Below, one piece after another: positions 13,501-27,073 of a stretch of 64,000 nt of DNA. The notes below the pieces were generated by a model. It searched no databases, was not told the origin of the DNA, and saw only the letters and a list, made by a program, of their open reading frames with translations. This DNA is from Bryopsis sp. KO-2023 (taxonomy: Eukaryota > Chlorophyta > Ulvophyceae > Bryopsidales > Bryopsidaceae): contig BSYQ01000008.1 in the NCBI GenBank assembly GCA_030272585.1, positions 5,208,001-5,272,000 on the forward strand. Reading direction: 5' to 3'. Every line of letters begins with the position of its first letter. The stretch's first letter is position 1. Position numbers and translations under genes: made by a program.

Positions 13501-15458
13501 AAGTCTCCGAAAAAGAATCCAAGGCGTCGGATGCCAGTGATAGACCAGGTTCGAATGGGTTCGCTGCCAGTTAACAGAAACACCCTGCGAGAAAAAAACA
13601 CATATCGCAGCCAGGCCAGCTCAACAAAGCCTCTGGAGCAAAATATCCACCCCTCTTCAGGGAGTACTTCATGTACATACAATATGGATCAAAAATCTTG
13701 TCCACGTGGAGAGTATTCCTGTGTCAGGTTCCAAGGGAAAGCCACCCAAGAAAGGTGCAAAAAACACAAAACAGCCGCCAGAAAACGACGTACCGGATGG
13801 TCTGAAGCGAGTGCCCGACCTGGATCTGTTTCCCAATTTTTTGATCAGGCTGGATGCCGCAAAGGAAGCCATGGAACGAAGGGTGCAGAACGTGATGAGC
13901 TTTGAAGCATCGGAGTTTGCGAAACTGGAAGCTGGTGGGAAGCCGCCTCCGAGCCACAACAACGAAAAGGACTTTCAAAGGAGGTCCCAGGCGTATTTGC
14001 AAGAGCGCCAAAGAGATGATACTGATCTGGAGGAGAAGGTGCGGACCCTGTCAAGCCCCCCAACCTCCTGGCATTTACATCTCAGTTGGCGGTGTCGGAT
14101 TGAGGAGGTGGGAGGTTTTCTGGCCCCAGATCGAAGAAATCGAAGCGGAATATCAAAGGCAGACAACCGTTTTTTCGGAAGCCAAGGCGAAGGAAAAGGA
14201 GCTGAGGGAAAGGATGCCTCTGAGAAGGAGGAAAATGCTGGAAGAAGCCATGAAAGAGAAAGGATCTCTGGATGAGGAGCTGCCCATGAAACCGAGCTTT
14301 CCCAAATACGGTGGCTTCGTCGGGTTTTTCAATGGATATTCCCATGTCGAAGAAAAAGACAACACCAAGGATGGTGGGGGGTCTGACTCAAAACGTTTGA
14401 TGGGGCCTCGACCTTGGCTTAGAATTACGACCAGCTGTTGTAAGGGATGTCTGCTTGGCAGGGGCTTTCGACCAGCTGATGGAGAGCATCGAAACCACCC
14501 TGGGACCTCCTCATAACTACAATGGGTTTGTGAGTTCTGAGGGGGACTGTGCTTCAAGGAATGTTACACCTGTCGATCCTGAAACATTGGCTAAGCTGCA
14601 GGGGGATCGAGAAAAGGAACTGGAAGCTATCAGCAAGCTTCTCCAGGAAGAGGAGGTAAGGAAAAACAATGATCATGGAAACTATTGAATGGAAGAGGAG
14701 GTAAGAAAACGAACAATTATGGAAATTCTTGGCCGTTCGAGCGTCAGGGTAAAAGAAACAACCTGAAATCAACGGATGTGTGGTTTGTTCTGCAGGCGTC
14801 GATCGTCGAGGAACGCTCATATAACGACAAACTAACACACCAAAGAAGCCAGCCTTTGAAGAGATACCTGTTGTCTGAGGTGATGCCTTTGATTTCGATG
14901 GGCCTGATCGAAGCGTGCACGGTGAGGCCGGACGATCCTGTGGACTTTTTGGCGCAAAAGCTGCTCGACGAGGCGAACCGACGGAGCGATGTTTACGTGG
15001 ACCCCTACAGCTCAGAAGTGTACACGCTCCAGCAAGAGAAGATAAAAGCCAAAGAGATCAGGGAGGAAACAAGGCGAAGGAAAGCAGAAGAGAAAATCGC
15101 AAGGTGCGATGCGATATTCAGATCGGAATCTTGCGAACGCGTTTCTTATAAGCCCACCCAAAATCGGTGGTTCGATATTCTCACCCAATACGGGGGTGTG
15201 TGCGTTAAGAAGCAAAACTCATATCTTTGGTGTGTGTTTTTCTGTGATTCCTTGTGCGTCTGATGCATGTGGGCGTTTGGTGGTGAAGAATGTGGAGGCC
15301 GTGTGTGGTGTAGGGATGAGACGGCTAGGTCGCTGGCGGAAGGTCGCCGCCGGCTGGAAAAGGAAGAGGCCGAACGACGAATGACAATGCGAAGAGCTTC
15401 GATCTCAACATCCCCGAAGGCACTCAGTCCACGAAACACCACACCCATCCCTGTGTAA
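10518..15458 (+). CDS. AK7: Adenylate kinase 7 with Dpy-30 motif, 13 exons
   Basis: Multidomain adenylate kinase associated with motile cilia (AMP + ATP = 2 ADP), a sign that the organism is flagellated. Exons: 10518-10580, 10820-10885, 11058-11183, 11585-11733, 11939-12129, 12450-12618, 12875-13271, 13419-13548, 13728-14038, 14130-14373, 14462-14655, 14796-15103, 15314-15458. All phases agree, giving 830 residues (animal AK7 is about 720). Order: an N-terminal Rossmann/epimerase-like domain (about 1-255, from MRAFVYPSDDFTGRAISKKL), then the kinase with P-loop MGPPMAGKS near 317-325 and GYILDGWPKTMEQA, then a long charged probable coiled coil. Next comes the Dpy-30 motif near 701-737 (RYLLSEVMPLISMGLIEACT), and a basic tail. 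The Dpy-30 motif probably docks the enzyme in the axoneme. The donor after exon 11 lies in a small tandem duplication. Confidence 0.93.
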
Positions 15459-16251
15459 ATTCCTATCAAATAAAAAGTGAACAAACTGCCACACCTCGGT
15501 GAATGAGCCTTACGGAACGCTGAATCAATCTTCTCGAAGAGATGCAAAACTGAATTCCGAAGCGTTCGTCCCGTTGCAGCAAAACTGTCAAAGAAACACA
15601 GGCTTGCAGAGTTTGCAACATGATCACCGCCCTCTCTTTGTCCCAAGAGGAACCCCCTGAATCATGGTTTCTTTTGGTTGAAAGAAATGGGACAAGCCAT
15701 ATGAGTAAACTCTGCTGTATTGGTGAACCACAGATACACAATCGCAAAAGTACCATAAAATCAGAAGTCTCACACCGAAACGCACACTTGCGAGAAAAAC
15801 CTGGAGCAGGCCACCCGCCGACAAAAAGCAAAATCACCACTCCAGCACATCCTAATTCCCTATTTTATCCTCACCGCTGGGGGTCAGCCCAAACTCGCTT
15901 TTTTCGGCGCAGGCGGTTCAGTTACACTCTCAGGATACCAAGTTCGTAAGAATGATTGTCTGCGCGGGTTTCAGTACATCTTCCTTTGTAACGGCCTGGG
16001 GCCAGACCTGACGACAGTCATACGAATTCTCGGTCGAACCCGTTTTGAAAGCTCACCTCTAGAGAGGTGGTTCGAAATCCATCAAAGCCTGGTGGAGGGG
16101 GGGGAAGACGAGACACCCTCCGTCCCACTATCGCTTTTCCATTCGCTTCGCTCGCGATCCAGATATAGCGGACGCCTGAGAGGCGGCAGTCTGTATCGGC
16201 GATCTCAGCGCACGATTGCGTCGTCCCCGATCGCCCGGCGTCGACGACGGG
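15459..16251. other. Spacer and probable 5' UTR of the alpha-mannosidase
   Basis: It separates two co-directional genes. The part at 15890-16251 becomes GC-richer with many CpG, as expected of the promoter and leader of the downstream gene. I see no TATA box and no further gene. Open frames here are short and unlike known families. Confidence 0.45.
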
Positions 16252-19200
16252 ATGGAGAAGCGCAGCGGGGTTGCGTTTGTCGTGACGTGCATACTTGTGA
16301 CGGGATCCTGCGAATACGTGAAATATAGCACGCCAAGAACACGGTAACGCTTTGGCAACTCCAGTGTTTGGTGTTCGATTGTTATTCATCGAGCGGTGAC
16401 GACCGACAAAATTGCGCTGGACGCTTGAACCAGACGGAGAGAGAGTCTCATAAGCAAGGCAGTATTTTAGTCGCGGTGTCGGAGCGAACGCTGTCGACGC
16501 TGGAACGTTTTTCGCACCGACGTTCGTGTGGAAGAGGCGGGCGTTGAGATATATTCACGATTTTCTGGTCGATGGGCGTTAGTCAGACCCAGAATTATTT
16601 CGGTATCTCGATGCATTGGGACGAGAGCATCGGTGATGACTGACTGACAGACGGTTTTCCCGATCGCCCGTCCTGTTCTCTCTGAGCGGACCACCAAATG
16701 TAACTAGGAACAAAAAGCTAGATTGACCTTCCAGTCTCAACCCCCAGAAAGCCAACAGTGAAGTTCTTGATTTCTTTTCTCATGCCATCAACTGACCCAT
16801 TTTTCTTTTACGGATGATTAGTCATTGGGGTTAATTTTAGATGTTCGAAAATCAAGAAAACCTATGAACAGAAAATATATCAGTCATAAACTGTTTTATT
16901 TCAGATATTCTTTCATGGATTGTTCCCCATGATGGTGATGTCATGCCACATCATCATATTGCTTGTCTTTATATTTGTTGGGAAAAAACCACAGAGTAGA
17001 TGCTGTATTTTTATTTGTTTTCACTGTCTCCTTTTTTGTCAGATACACTGTCGATGCTGAAAGCTTCAGGGTCAGACCTTTGAACAGTCTGTAAATAAAA
17101 AAACTGAACATGATCTTATTCAACATTTTTCTATCTGAGACAGAAAATTTCAACCCATTGCCTTAGTTTTTTGGTTTTTTTTAGCTCTTTTTCTTACATT
17201 TTTTAAATGATCCCTTTTTTTTCAGGCACCCCAAAAAGCTAAACGTCCACATTGTCTGTCATAGCCACCAAGATCCTGGGTGGCAAAAGACTTTCGATCA
17301 ATACCAATATGGTACAAGAAATGATATCCAGGTATGGTTTTATCTCTGTTAATTTTACTGGAAAAAAAAACAATAATCATAATCATAATAACAATCTTGA
17401 GGGGTCATCTGACTTTGCCAATTGTACTGGTCGCTGATTTGGTTGAGAAATTGAGTATCGATAGAAGCGGTTACATATGTGTTTTTTCTTTCTGCATGTG
17501 AAAAAAGAAAAATAACAAAATAAATAATAATAATAATAATAAATAAAACAAAATAAAATTCATGTCAAACTATGTTTCATTGCTACATATGAATTTGTAT
17601 GAGTCGCCATTGGGGTTGAAACGAGATTTCCCCCCCTCTTCCCCCTTTGTTTTTTTTGAGAAAAAATAAAATAATAATAGTCGCAATAACAATAATAAAG
17701 CCGTATGCAAGCACCGTACAGATGAAAAAATATGCTCAGAAAGAAAGCAACAGCGACTACAGATCCACTTTTATCAATTTTTTTTGACATCTTTTAATTG
17801 AGCCGGCACATTTGGTTGTTTAGGTTGCCAACGTGGATCTCATTTTGGATTCGGTGACTCAACAACTCATGGAAAACGAAAACAGAACCTTCATCCAAGG
17901 AGAAATGGTAAGTCTTGGGTTTTTCTTGCAGTCTGACTGGAGTATTTTCCTTGTAGTCTGACCGGAGTGTGAAGGATTCGTTTCAACTTGATATTCTGCC
18001 ATGTGTTTTCTGTCGATATTTCAATCTTATTTTTTTTTAATGAACGATGCATTATCACTGTCCATCTATATTAACCCATTCAATACTTTGCGCTTTTTGC
18101 CAGTTATTTAAATAGGCAATTATATCTTTCCTTCTTACTTCAATTTTCGCCACTGCTTTTCAAAGTTTACCAACCCCCCCAAACGTCAAATTCCACACAT
18201 TATTATTTTCCTTCAGCTTCTTCCCTATTCTGAAAAATTATTTTGCTTAAAATTTTGCTTAACAAAGATGTTTATACCCACAGTCCTTCTTCAAGCGATG
18301 GTGGGATAATCAATCCCCAGAGAAAAAGAAAAGTGTGCTGGGGATGGTCTCTTCTGGACAATTGGAATTTGTGAACGGAGGGTGGGTACAGAACGACGAA
18401 GCTTGCAGTCACTTCTCCTCCATTCTGGACCAAACGACACGGGGACACAAGTGGGTGTTGTTCGAACAACAGCAACGGAAAAACCAACAAGGTCCGAGGG
18501 TCTTTTCACTTCTTCCCTATTTCTTTTTTTTAATCGTAAATAATCATCTCCCCAAATTCTGGTTTTCTTTATGTTATTTCTTTTTCTGTTGTAATAATCA
18601 TCCCCCTTCCCCCCCAAAAAAATAAGAAAAAATGAAAAAAAATGAAAAATGAAAAAACAGAAAAAGGATTCATTTTTAAAAAGAAAAAGAAAGCAAAAAA
18701 TCGATCCGAGATGTTTATGTTTGTTTTTTATTGAAAGATTTTTTTTATTTTTTTTTTAAATCTCCATTCAGTTTTGTTTCGGTCGTTTTTCTCATTCCCC
18801 CCTTTTGTTGTGTCGTTGAACAGTTTTATCGCATCCATATTTCTTAATTGAATGCTTTTCGTTTTTTTGTGCCTGGAGGTTAATAGAAAAAAACACTTGT
18901 CGTTTGGTGTGATTGTTTTTTGTTTTTTTTCAAGTTTTTTTTTTCTATAAAAAATCTTGAAAACCTGTTAGAATCTTTATCTCTGAGCAGGACATTTTAC
19001 ATCTTTCTCGTTTTATACTTTTCCAAAGCAGTTGTTGTTTTTTCTGTTACAAACAAACGTATTTATGCAAAGATGTTTTTTCAAATTGGCGCATGCAAAA
19101 TTTATATTGTATGCTTTTCTCTTTCCCTTTTTCTCACTGTTTCATTTTTCTCCCCTGGAGAATATACATGCCTGATTTTCAACTCAGCAATTTCTTAACC

Positions 19201-22200
19201 CCTCTTGCCGACCACCTGCCATTTTTTTTTGTGTTCTTTTTTTTTTTCTCAAGTTGGGATTTGGGATTTCAGGTTCTTAAAAGACACCTTCGGATATGTT
19301 CCACGAATCGGCTGGCAAATCGATTCTTTCGGCCATTCCTCCACTCAAGCTGTCTTATCAGCAGCTTCTGGCATGGATGCTATTTTCCTGGGACGGCTGG
19401 ATTATAAGGTAAAACAAGAGAACTGTAAAAACTGTACAAAATATTTGATGTAGGGAATCGATTGGTGCTTATCTATTACTGTCTATTGCATTATTGTCTA
19501 TTCTATTTTAATAAAACCCTTGAACTTCCTTTCCTTTTTTTCTTTTTTTTTTTTTGGGGGGGGGAATATTTTCACAGCGGGTTGGCTTCATTTTCACAGC
19601 CTTGATGCAATCTATTTCCAGAAAAATTGATTATTAATATTTATTGTTTTGAGATGTATGTACAAATGCATGTATTTCCCTGCAGGAAAGGGAAGCAATG
19701 GAGAAAAACAAGAAAATTGAATTCCTGTGGCAGCCTTCCATATCCGACGGGGAAAAAACGAAAATATTCACAGGGACATTTGCCAATGGTGATTACGATT
19801 CACCTGCAGGCTTCGATTTTGAATCGGGGGTCGACAAAAACAATGGCAGAGTTGTGGTGAGTCCCTCTAATTTTTGTTTTTTTTCCAAAAGATTGATCCT
19901 ATGGAATATGGACACCATTTTCCACCATTTTTCAAAAATATTATTTTGCCTACCAAAGTTTGGGAAAAAAACACCCCTTCACTTCCCCTGATATATGTTC
20001 TATTTTTTTCCCTCCATCATTATTATTTATAGTCGACTTTGTCATTTTCTATGTGTTGAGATTTTTTTATTTTTTTATAGCGATGGGGAAACAATGACTT
20101 TTTTTTTCGAGATGTATCGGGTACCTGAAGGCTTCAGCGTTACATACAACACAAGAAAAAAGACAAAAGCCACCTCTCATAATTTTTTTATTTATTAATA
20201 TTTATTTTTTTTCCGTGTGTTTTTGAAGGATGACAAAGACTCGCCAGAATACAATGTGAATGAATGGGTGGATATGCTCGTGAAAACGGCATTGGATTTT
20301 GAGGGGAAGGGGAAAGGCAGAGACGTGCTGGTCCTAATGGGGGGGAGGCATCGATTCGAAAACGCCATTTCATGGTACAAAAATCTGGACAAAATTATCC
20401 ACTACACTAATCAGGTGAGCTGCTCACAAGGCAGGAAGAAACACAGAGGTTCTTTTTTTGGAAAAAATAACAGAGAAAAAGCCAAAACTTTTGGGGACGA
20501 ATGTCGATTGTGGATGGGTTTGTATCGGGGGGAAGGGGGGGTATGTCTGACAGCTCTCCAATGCATTGCAAAATAAAAGGCTGGGAAGTGCTGATTTTCA
20601 CTGATTGTGACATTGAAATCAGTGGTTGGGGAAAGAAATGATCGGTGTAGTTTGACCTTAACAGAATGGACGGGTGCATGCGTTTTATTCCACGATGTCG
20701 GATTATGTGGATGCGAAACATGCTTCCGAAATTCAATGGAAAACAAGAGAGGGGGATTTCTTTCCATACGCCGACACTCCACAGGCACAATGGACAGGTA
20801 TGACGGTTATTTAGTCATAATTTTTTTGTAACCTTTTGGGATGCGATCGAAACATACAAAATTTGCCTGCGCAAAGAACCTCAGAGTCGTTGTTGCATTG
20901 AGAATGCAAACTTGTGGGTTTTGATAGGTTACTTCAGTAGCCGATCGAGTTTGAAAGGCTATGTTAGAGCAGCTTCCGCCTACCTGCAGGTCAGACCCAT
21001 CAGTGAAACAACTCCTGTAAAAAAACAAGCTCACAGTTCTTTTTCATTCTTAAGAGAATCACAATTTTTTTATCCAACATTTCCTTTCTAGCAGTTCAAA
21101 ATCTCAAAGGGAGGGGGGGGGCGAGGGTGAAATTCCAGGGTTCTCCCCGAAATGGTTAAATTCGACCCTTCGAAATGATGATTGGGGGAAAAATCAAAAG
21201 AACATAATGGCACAAACAAACAGTTTCAAAAAGTTGCACACAAAATAACAGGGGTGTTTTTTTTCCCCATTGTTGTGGGTCAGGCTGCCCGACAAATGGA
21301 AGCATGGATGGGGTTTGGTAGTGTACCTGGCCTCAGTACAGATTCTTTGGAGGAAGCTGTATCCCTTCTGCACCACCACCATGCTCTGACAGGTGTGTCA
21401 GAAACAAACGCTAGGAATGCATGTCAACTCGAACAATGTATTAAACCGCAGATCAACTTTGAAACGGCTTTCTTGAATTAGCCATGGCCATCCCAGGTCG
21501 ACATAACTGTACTGCAAAACAGTGCAGTTTCTAAATTGAGCTGAGAATAACCCAGGGCATTTCGACACCCTGAGTAAACCGTGTTTTTGGGGGGATTTGC
21601 TCGTAACCATGTGGGATTGCTTTGCTGCAGGGACGTCCAGTCAGGACGTTGCGGCCGACTATTATAGATTGATTTCAAAGGGGCTGAGTGAGTCCCGAAG
21701 GCTATTTTTGACGATTATTACTCAACTTGTGGAAGGGATGCACCCCACTGGCTTGGGACGTGGAGCTGATCCCGAGAAAAAGACCTTTGATGGATTTCAC
21801 CCAAAACGTCAGGTAAGATGCTGCACCATCACGTGTTCTTCTTACAATCCAGTTTCTTGCCATGATTTCGACTCATGGATTGGATATGTGGTGGGGGGAG
21901 GGGTTTCGAATTCTGAGAAAAGATTAAGAGAGTATTTATTGTGTTGGGGAGTGGTGTTTAATTTTGGCTTTGTATTTTTTTATGACTATCTTTGATGGAG
22001 CGAGCCCTTCGAATAGAGTGCAACCTGAAACACTGACAGTTTGCTCGACCAGTTTTTGAAACGAAATCGGACAATGAAAAGTCTCAAAAACTGGCGAAGC
22101 CTCGACAGACGAAAAATAAGTGAAACTGTGAGGCTGCTGTTCCAGCAGGAATGGAGCGATTCTATGGAAGTGGATCTCACTGCCCTGGAGGCAACCGGGG

Positions 22201-25200
22201 CGTTCACGGATTGCATATTCTTGAATGCGTCCGTATGTCCGGTCACTGTGCAAGCTTCAGCTCAGCAAGCCTCCGTTTCAGTGGTTCTCTACAATTCGCT
22301 GGCTTGGCCCAGAAAGGAACTCGTCAGGGTGCCGATTTCGGAACACGTTTCAAAGTGGAGGATTCAAGGTATTGAAAGTGATCGAAATGAAAGCGTTCTG
22401 GGCAATAACAGGTTGAGGGCAGGATGACCAGTTTTTCTAGTTTTTTGGAACGCTATTTATAGCACACAAACCTCCACACAAAATCTTGTTTTCGTGTTTA
22501 TTGGACTCAGAAAAAGTTTGAAAAAGTGGGAGTTTTTCTCTCAGTTCCAGGGTGTTCAGCAAGTGGTTTGTTTCATTTGAGGAAAAAATCAGGAGCAGGG
22601 AATTTGATGGAGAATAAACATTTACAGTTGGTGGTGAGGGGGACCTTCAGTTTATTTTTGTCAGTTCATTTTTAGAAATTTTATTTTTTGGTTGCTGTGT
22701 GCAGGTCCGAATGAAACGGATGTTGAGTACGATATTCTGGACGTTCCGATCTCCACCTTGGCTTTGCAAAAACTTATGTTGGAAACGGAATATATCCAAG
22801 GTAGAAATTTTCAATGTTACAAGGGATATCTAACTGTTTTCCTTCTTTTTTTTCTGCCTGCTGAAAGATGAAACTGAATTTTAGTTTCAACAGAAACAGG
22901 GCTTGACAGTGAAAGGAAAGGTTTGAAATTTTTTTTCCTCAACATATTTGCCAATTCTCTATACATCAAAGGACCAGGTTTTCACTATTCGATATCTCTA
23001 ATTGATGGTAATTTGCTTATGTCGATGTCGACCATTTTTTTTAGATAACAGTGGTTCGGCGAAATCTGAGCTTGCATTCTCAGTGGATGTTCCTCCGCTG
23101 GGCTACTCAACTTACACATTGACACCGTTGGAAAATCTGGCCACCGGATCGCCAGGATCACGAAAAAACGAGGTGAGTTGTTTTTTCGAGAAACATCCGC
23201 CCCCTCCTGTAACGCAGCGTTTTTCAGAATGGATGCCTGGTTGGGGAGAAATTTATTTTTGTTTCTAGAATAGATATTGATTTGTATCCACCAGAAATAA
23301 AAACTCATCAAGACGAAGAAAAGGAAAGAAAAGAGGGGATGAAAAAAAGCTCCAGAAAAACTCCTTGAGAAGAAATCAGATGCATTTGTTTGTATTAAAA
23401 TTCCAAAAAAAAACACGGTTTTGCGAGCATGAGCTTCTTGGTGGCTGTATATGCCCACAGGAACCTCCCAGATATTACTCATCTTTGGACAACGGCCTCA
23501 TTCGGGTGAATTTCGACAAGGCAGGGCGGCTGGCCAGTCTGGACAATCGAGGCCAAGGATTCAGCATCCCTACCAATCACAACCTCTTCTTTTACAGATC
23601 TGCCCACGGCAATGGTCAGGCCTCGGGTGCCCACGTGTTTCGCCCCAACGGCTCCTTTCATTTTCCGCCGGAAAACATGCGGTGCAGAATAAAGGATGGG
23701 AAAATTGTCCAGGAATTTGTGCAGGATTATGCGGATTGGGCGTCCGTGGTGTGGAGGCTGTGGCCGGGGGCAAGGCACGTGGAATTGGAATGGACGATCG
23801 GCCCAATCCCAAATGTGGTTGAAGGAATCGAAGTGGTCAGCCGGTTCAACACGACCCTGCGTACAGGTGCTTGAGAATTGGGGCTATTACAAATTACCAT
23901 TACAAATTAATGGTCATTTATCTTTTTTTGCCTTTAGGTCGGAATGAAAAGCTAAGGAAGCTTTGTGGGGGCCCTTTCGGTTCTTATCAATTTATGATAA
24001 ATGGATGTAAAGTTGCCATATGAAAGTAGATTTAAATTTGATAGTAATAAATTGATTTAAATCTGATATAACTAAAGTTATTTAAATTTGATATTGATAC
24101 ATGGATTTAAATCTGATATAAATAGATAAACTAAAATTTGATATAGATATGTCTTCAAAACAAAGTGCTATGATATTTGGGTGGAAACAGCAACTGGTTG
24201 AAATGTAGGCGGGGCCTTGTACACGGATTCCAATGGTCGCGAAATGCTGAAACGAAATTTGGACCCCAAAAAAAACGAGCAAGTCGCTGGTAACTATTAT
24301 CCGATCACCGAGGCTGCTTACATTCGACAGGTGAACGAGAGGTGCAAAAAGAAAACGCCATGGCTCGATTTTGATTGGCAAGACAGTATTGGTCATTGGT
24401 TTTTTGCTCGTTTAGTTTCATGGTACCAAGGCAGGCTGTCATGTCTTCGCTCGAATAAAAATTAAAAAAATAGATAAAAATAGCTTGGTGGATGGATTCT
24501 TCTGCAAGACTTCACCACCAAACACTGCTGACCCAGCCAACCTCTCGATTGATTTTAATGCGTTTTCTTTACTTTTCTGGAGTTTATATGAAGAACTGAG
24601 ATTTTTCTCTGGGATAATAATAATCGCATGACTGACATGGGTGCACACGGTTTCATGAAGGACTCCGTGGCCGGCCAAGCTTACGTGGATTTCTCATTGA
24701 TCACTGATCGGGGTCAAGGTGTGGCTTCACTGACCGAAGGATCCTTGGAAGCAATGCTGCATCGGCGAATTTCTGGAGGCGATTTGCGTGGGGTTCACGA
24801 AAACCTGAGCGAAACAATGTGTGGCTCCAGAAATTTGACATGTCCTGGCTTGATCGTCCGGGGAAAACAATACATCGCCATTTCTACAGGTAAGAGGAAA
24901 TCAAAAAAATACAATCGATCCATGGAAATGCTCATTAAAGCCGATGTTTGCATGTCAGACTATCAGCACAATTTTTCCTCAAATCAAAATCCGAAAATAC
25001 ATACTTTCCAGGTATTTTCCTTGAGTAAGAAAACGAAGCCATTCTTTACCTGATGCACTGAGACCGAGCGATATTTCACTCACTTCTGCTTTTTTTCCTT
25101 TATTTTTGAAACAAATGTTTAGGGTCAAAGGGCCCACGGATCCGGAAGGAACTTCAGCAACGGCTGTCAAACCCTCTTCTTCCAGTCTTCAGGAAAATAG

Positions 25201-25795
25201 ACACCAAAACCAAGGTTGCCAGGCCGTTTTGGTCTGCCATGTCTGACCTGGGGGAATTCCCCATGAATACGCATCTGTTGACTCTACAAGATCGAGGGGA
25301 GGGCCGTATCTTGGTCAGACTGGCACATCTTTTCCAGGTAAAAAAAAGGCTGAGCATCTTTGATCAGATGAACAATCCTCTGTAGGGCCTACGATTTGAA
25401 TTATTAAGGAAAAAAAAAGTTTAGTTTCACCCTGGGTAGCTGACTACTGGCTGATTAATTCTGTCTGACTTTCTGTTTTTTTAATAAAACAGATGAATGA
25501 AGATGCCCGGTTGTCGAAGAATGCTGTGGTGGATATTCGTTCGATAGTGGGTCCTGGATGCACCAAAATTGTAGAAACGTCGGTGACTGGAATCCCGTTT
25601 TCTAAAAATAGAACCACAATTATGTGGAATGCAACCCGAGCCCGCGAAGGAGAGATCCACGACCATCAAATGCAAATCCCAAAATCGCTGTTTTCTGAAA
25701 CCAAAAAGATTCTGAAAGCGCCGAAAATAGAAGTAGACCTGCATCCGATGGGAATTCGCACTTTTGAGCTGATTTGCCCCAAAAAGGAAGGCTAA
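16252..25795 (+). CDS. GH38 alpha-mannosidase, lysosomal/vacuolar type, 19 exons
   Basis: Family GH38 retaining alpha-mannosidase trimming N-glycan mannose in the vacuole/lysosome. Exons: 16252-16343, 17226-17331, 17824-17907, 18284-18450, 19273-19408, 19686-19856, 20229-20414, 20665-20797, 20928-20989, 21284-21392, 21631-21812, 22146-22368, 22705-22800, 23045-23172, 23461-23866, 24209-24330, 24661-24889, 25123-25337, 25493-25795. All phases agree: 1049 residues, near the family's about 1010. Exon 1 is a signal peptide ([18 protein letters not shown]). Zinc motif HSHQDPGW is at residues 43-50, the nucleophile Asp near 167 in QIDSFGHS, and [14 protein letters not shown] is intact. The usual MGSDFQYENA, holding the acid/base Asp, reads [10 protein letters not shown] (289-298). 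The usual HHDA reads HHHA (410-413). So the fold is conserved but two active-site positions are not. The start of exon 12 is the least certain boundary. Confidence 0.93.
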
Positions 25796-27073
25796 TTGAA
25801 AAAGAACAAAAAAAATGGAGCTTGAGAATCTCTGGAGGAAAAGTCATAATTTTCCAGGAAAAGAAAAAGAAAAAAAAAAAAGAACAAGGTAACGCTGCTG
25901 CGAATGAGAAGAAGTAAAAAGTGAAGGATTTTTGCTTCGATGACTAATTATTATTATTATTCGCCTGTCTGACTTTTTGTAAAAAATCACGGATGGCCAA
26001 GGGTTGACCACACCCCTTCAACTTTTTCTGCATGAAAATTTGAGATCAAAAACGATCCACTGTATCAAGGGTTTTATATTTGAATAAAAGGGGTTCACTC
26101 CACTTTCTGTTTTTTTGCCCGATGAACAAATTTTATTTCTCCGCCACTTTTTTTGGGTGTGGATAGGATGGACTGACTAAGAAAGAGGCAAGTAGTAGTA
26201 GCACTAGTATCTTAAATTTTTTTCTGCAAAAAGAAAAAAAAAAACCTTCAAAAAGAAAATATCGGCATTGTCTGCCTTAGAGTGGAGGTTTAGCTGGGGA
26301 GTATGTAGGGTGGGCTCCGTTGGGTGCTGATTTTGATAGATTTTTTTTTTTCTGGACCAAAAAAAATCATTGGTTTCGTGTTCTGGTCAGACTCTGGGAT
26401 AGTGGTTAGGATTAAGTGATACAGTGTCAGCAGTCTGTATGCTTTTGGGTTCATGGGCAGTGGGGGGGGGGGGGGAAGCCACCACTTTTGGTTTCAGATA
26501 TCATAATTTGATTAATTGGAAATAGTTTTCGAAAAAGACGTTTTGTTGCATGGTTTTGTACATAAACTTTGTTTTTTTTGCTTCCTTGGGGAGTTTTGGG
26601 GGCTGGGTAGTGGTGAGAAATTTTTTGGACCCGCACTACAGTGAGCAGTTGCTTCCTGGTGTTTTGAAGAAAGAAAAGAAAAGAAAAAAAATACAGTTTT
26701 TGTGAATTCGAGCTGTCAAGAAGTGTGGGAAATGGAGTTGCTATGGGGTGGTGATGGTGCTGGGGCAAAAAAACAAACAAGACGTAGGGGGGCTGGCTGA
26801 GGGCTCCGCAGGGAGGGTAAGGTTTATTAATTATAAATGTAGGCAGTTTGAAAACGGGAAGAAAAAAAAAAAAGAAAAGAAAAATTGGTGCTGTTGAGAT
26901 TTCATGTAAAATTATGGAAGCAAGATATTGACTGGCATGGTCGGACGAAAATTCCATACGACTTTTTAAAATTCCATCAAAAATAAACAATGCTCCAGTC
27001 CCAGGAAGAGAATTTAAGAACAAGGTGAGTGAAACAAAACCCCAGCTGCTTAAATACATTTTGAAAACTATTT
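25796..27073. other. Convergent 3' spacer, low complexity
   Basis: It lies between the stops of the alpha-mannosidase (plus) and OS-9 (minus). It holds poly-A and poly-G tracts, for example the G run at 26462-26475, and short open frames without family resemblance. It is probably the two 3' UTRs plus terminator regions. No gene is seen. Confidence 0.6.

Noticed and set aside
26451-27059. 202-aa minus-strand open frame
   Set aside because: Composition is that of low-complexity spacer; it follows the OS-9 stop on the same strand and matches nothing.
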